Below, piece by piece: positions 12,612-14,239 of a DNA stretch of 14,239 nt. The notes under the pieces are model-generated. The model saw only the letters and a list, made by a program, of their open reading frames with translations. It had not been told where the DNA came from and did not search any database. This stretch comes from JANNOG01 sp050329415. Its GTDB lineage: Bacteria > Actinomycetota > Actinomycetes > Actinomycetales > JBBAYJ01. The translations under genes were made by a program, and so were the position numbers. Position 1 is the stretch's first letter; every line of letters begins with the position of its first letter. The stretch lies in the NCBI GenBank assembly GCA_050329415.1, contig JBHJOS010000089.1:1-14239 (forward strand), given 5' to 3'.

Positions 12612-14239
12612 GTGCCTGGCGACGAGACCTCGGTCCTCGAAGGGATCCGGCGGCCCGCCGACCTCCGCGGCCTGTCCGGGGACCAGCTGGACGCCCTGGC
12701 CGGGGAGATCCGGCAGCACCTCGTGGACTCCGTGACCCGCACCGGTGGCCACCTCGGGCCGAACCTCGGGGTGGTCGAGCTGACGATCGCCCTGCACCGG
12801 GTCTTCGACTCCCCGCACGACGTCCTCGTGTTCGACACCGGTCACCAGTCGTACGTCCACAAGCTCCTCACGGGCCGCCAGGACCTGTCCCGGCTGCGCA
12901 AGCGGGGCGGGCTGTCGGGGTATCCGTCGCGGACCGAGTCGCCGCACGACGTGGTCGAGAACTCCCATGCGTCCACGGCGATCTCGTGGGCGGACGGCAT
13001 CGCCCACGGGTTCCGGGTGCAGGGCACCCGGGACCGGCACGCCGTCGCGGTGATCGGGGACGGGGCGCTGACGGGCGGGATGGCCTGGGAGGCGCTCAAC
13101 AACGTCGCCGCGGCGCCGGACCGGCCGCTCGTCGTCGTCGTCAACGACAACGAGCGGTCCTACGCCCCGACCATCGGCGGGGTCGCCGACATCCTCCAGG
13201 GGCTGCGGACCTCGCGCCGCTACGAGGACCTGCTGGACTGGGGCAAGCGGACGCTGGTCGACCGGGGCCGGCCCGGACGGCTGGCGTTCGACGCCCTGCA
13301 CGCCGCCAAGACCGCCCTCAAGGACTTCCTCGCCCCGCAGTCGCTGTTCAGCGACCTCGGGCTCAAGTACGTCGGCCCGGTCGACGGTCACGACCGCGAG
13401 GCCGTCGAGCAGGCGCTGCGCCGTGCCAAGTCGTTCGGCGGCGCCGTCATCGTCCACGTCATCACCGAGAAGGGGCGTGGGTATCCGCCGGCCGAGGCCG
13501 ACCAGGCCGACCGCTTCCACGGCATCGGCGCCATGGACCCGGTGACCGGCGCCAAGCTCGGTGGCGGCGGGCCGACGTGGACGGGTGTGTTCGCCGAGGA
13601 GCTGGAGCGCCTCGGCGGTGAGCGGGCGGACCTCGTGGCGATCACGGCGGCGATGATGATCCCGACCGGGCTGCACCGGTTCGCCCGCCGGTTCCCGGAC
13701 CGGGTGCTGGATGTCGGCATCGCCGAGCAGCACGCCGCGACGTCCGCCGCCGGGATGGCGCTGGCCGGGCTGCACCCGGTCGTCGCCGTCTACGCGACCT
13801 TCCTCAACCGGGCGTTCGACCAGGTCCTCATGGACGTCGCGCTGCACCGGGCCGGGGTGACGTTCGTGCTCGACCGGGCCGGGGTCACCGGCGACGACGG
13901 GGCGAGCCACAACGGCATGTGGGACCTGTCGATCCTCCAGGTGGTGCCGGGGCTGCGGGTGGCCGCGCCGCGGGACGGTGCCGGGCTGCGCCGGGCGCTG
14001 CGGGAGGCGGTCGCCGTCGACGACGCGCCCACCGTCGTGCGCTACCCCAAGGGAGCGCTGCCGGCGGACGTCCCGGCGGTCGCGGTGGTCGATGGTGTCG
14101 ACGTGTTGCGCGAGCGGAGCGGCGGCGCGGCGGACGTCCTGCTGATCTCGGTGGGCGCCATGGCGGGGATGTGCCTGGAGGTGGCCGAGCGGCTCGGGGA
14201 GCAAGGTCTCGGCGTCACCGTCGTGGACCCGCGCTGGGT
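12612..14239 (+). CDS. dxs: 1-deoxy-D-xylulose-5-phosphate synthase, 3' end cut by the window
   Basis: This cytoplasmic thiamine-diphosphate enzyme condenses pyruvate with glyceraldehyde 3-phosphate, the first step of the MEP isoprenoid pathway. The window holds 542 codons; the usual length is about 630-650, so roughly 90-100 C-terminal residues lie beyond the edge. Visible marks are His47 (GGHLGPNLG), GHQSY (77-81), the TPP/Mg motif GDGALTGG (149-156) with NDN (178-180), YVGPVDGHD (253-261), the catalytic glutamate Glu371 (DVGIAEQHAAT) and DRAGVTGDDG (421-430). The order is the TPP domain, then the pyrimidine-binding domain, then the start of the transketolase C-terminal domain near residue 500. 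GTG 12612 is taken because SVLEGIRRPADLRGL, the usual Dxs N-terminus, follows within a few residues and a leaderless -10 lies 6 nt upstream. It starts 9 nt after the small gene's stop. Confidence 0.96.
   Translation, partial: MPGDETSVLEGIRRPADLRGLSGDQLDALAGEIRQHLVDSVTRTGGHLGPNLGVVELTIALHRVFDSPHDVLVFDTGHQSYVHKLLTGRQDLSRLRKRGGLSGYPSRTESPHDVVENSHASTAISWADGIAHGFRVQGTRDRHAVAVIGDGALTGGMAWEALNNVAAAPDRPLVVVVNDNERSYAPTIGGVADILQGLRTSRRYEDLLDWGKRTLVDRGRPGRLAFDALHAAKTALKDFLAPQSLFSDLGLKYVGPVDGHDREAVEQALRRAKSFGGAVIVHVITEKGRGYPPAEADQADRFHGIGAMDPVTGAKLGGGGPTWTGVFAEELERLGGERADLVAITAAMMIPTGLHRFARRFPDRVLDVGIAEQHAATSAAGMALAGLHPVVAVYATFLNRAFDQVLMDVALHRAGVTFVLDRAGVTGDDGASHNGMWDLSILQVVPGLRVAAPRDGAGLRRALREAVAVDDAPTVVRYPKGALPADVPAVAVVDGVDVLRERSGGAADVLLISVGAMAGMCLEVAERLGEQGLGVTVVDPRW

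Noticed and set aside
1..14239. CRISPR array, tRNA/rRNA, toxin-antitoxin, phage or biosynthetic cluster
   Set aside because: I saw no regularly spaced repeats, no cloverleaf-like sequence and no small paired genes. Almost all of the window is accounted for by conserved metabolic and transport genes.

Overview
The window is about 70% or more G+C, with GTG starts, GTGA stop/start overlaps and leaderless -10 motifs, all typical of a high-GC actinobacterium. From memory, the gene order resembles two known loci. The first half matches the ceoBC / Rv2690c / Rv2689c block of Mycobacterium tuberculosis. The whole run of K+ genes, TrmA-family methyltransferase, aconitase, xylFGH and dxs resembles the SCO5999-SCO6013 area of Streptomyces coelicolor. 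I cannot name the genus from the sequence alone.

Layout, left to right. Positions 1-147 hold the 3' end of an ISAs1-type transposase gene, itself interrupted by a GC-rich palindromic repeat. It abuts the 3' end of a minus-strand operon of ceoB (2457-1801), ceoC (1747-1067) and a PLP-dependent threonine/serine dehydratase (1070-105). The last 13 residues of the dehydratase appear to be read from IS sequence. Diverging from ceoB is a plus-strand pair: a KimA/KUP-like APC potassium transporter (2496-4466) overlapping an Fe-S TrmA/RlmD-family RNA m5U methyltransferase (4463-5830). The two divergent transcripts seem to start from a back-to-back pair of leaderless promoters in a 38-bp gap. Then come aconitase acnA (5894-8698), a xylose-type ABC transporter operon xylF-xylG-xylH (8865-12220), a small conserved protein with no ordinary start codon (about 12243-12602), and dxs (12612 to the window end, partial), which also looks leaderless.

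How the genes fit together. CeoB, CeoC and the KimA-like carrier form a plausible K+ uptake and regulation module; no TrkH/TrkG channel subunit is encoded here. AcnA is TCA-cycle core metabolism, XylFGH imports a pentose-like sugar, and Dxs commits pyruvate and glyceraldehyde-3-phosphate to isoprenoids. A strong hairpin between xylF and xylG is well placed to keep binding-protein expression above that of the membrane subunits.

I did not find a CRISPR array, toxin-antitoxin pair, phage genes, tRNA or rRNA, or a clearly new defence or biosynthetic system. The most unusual points are the IS-altered dehydratase tail, the bidirectional leaderless promoter, the predicted Thr-to-Ala change at a K+-site position of the KimA-like carrier, and the small gene that apparently starts at CTG.
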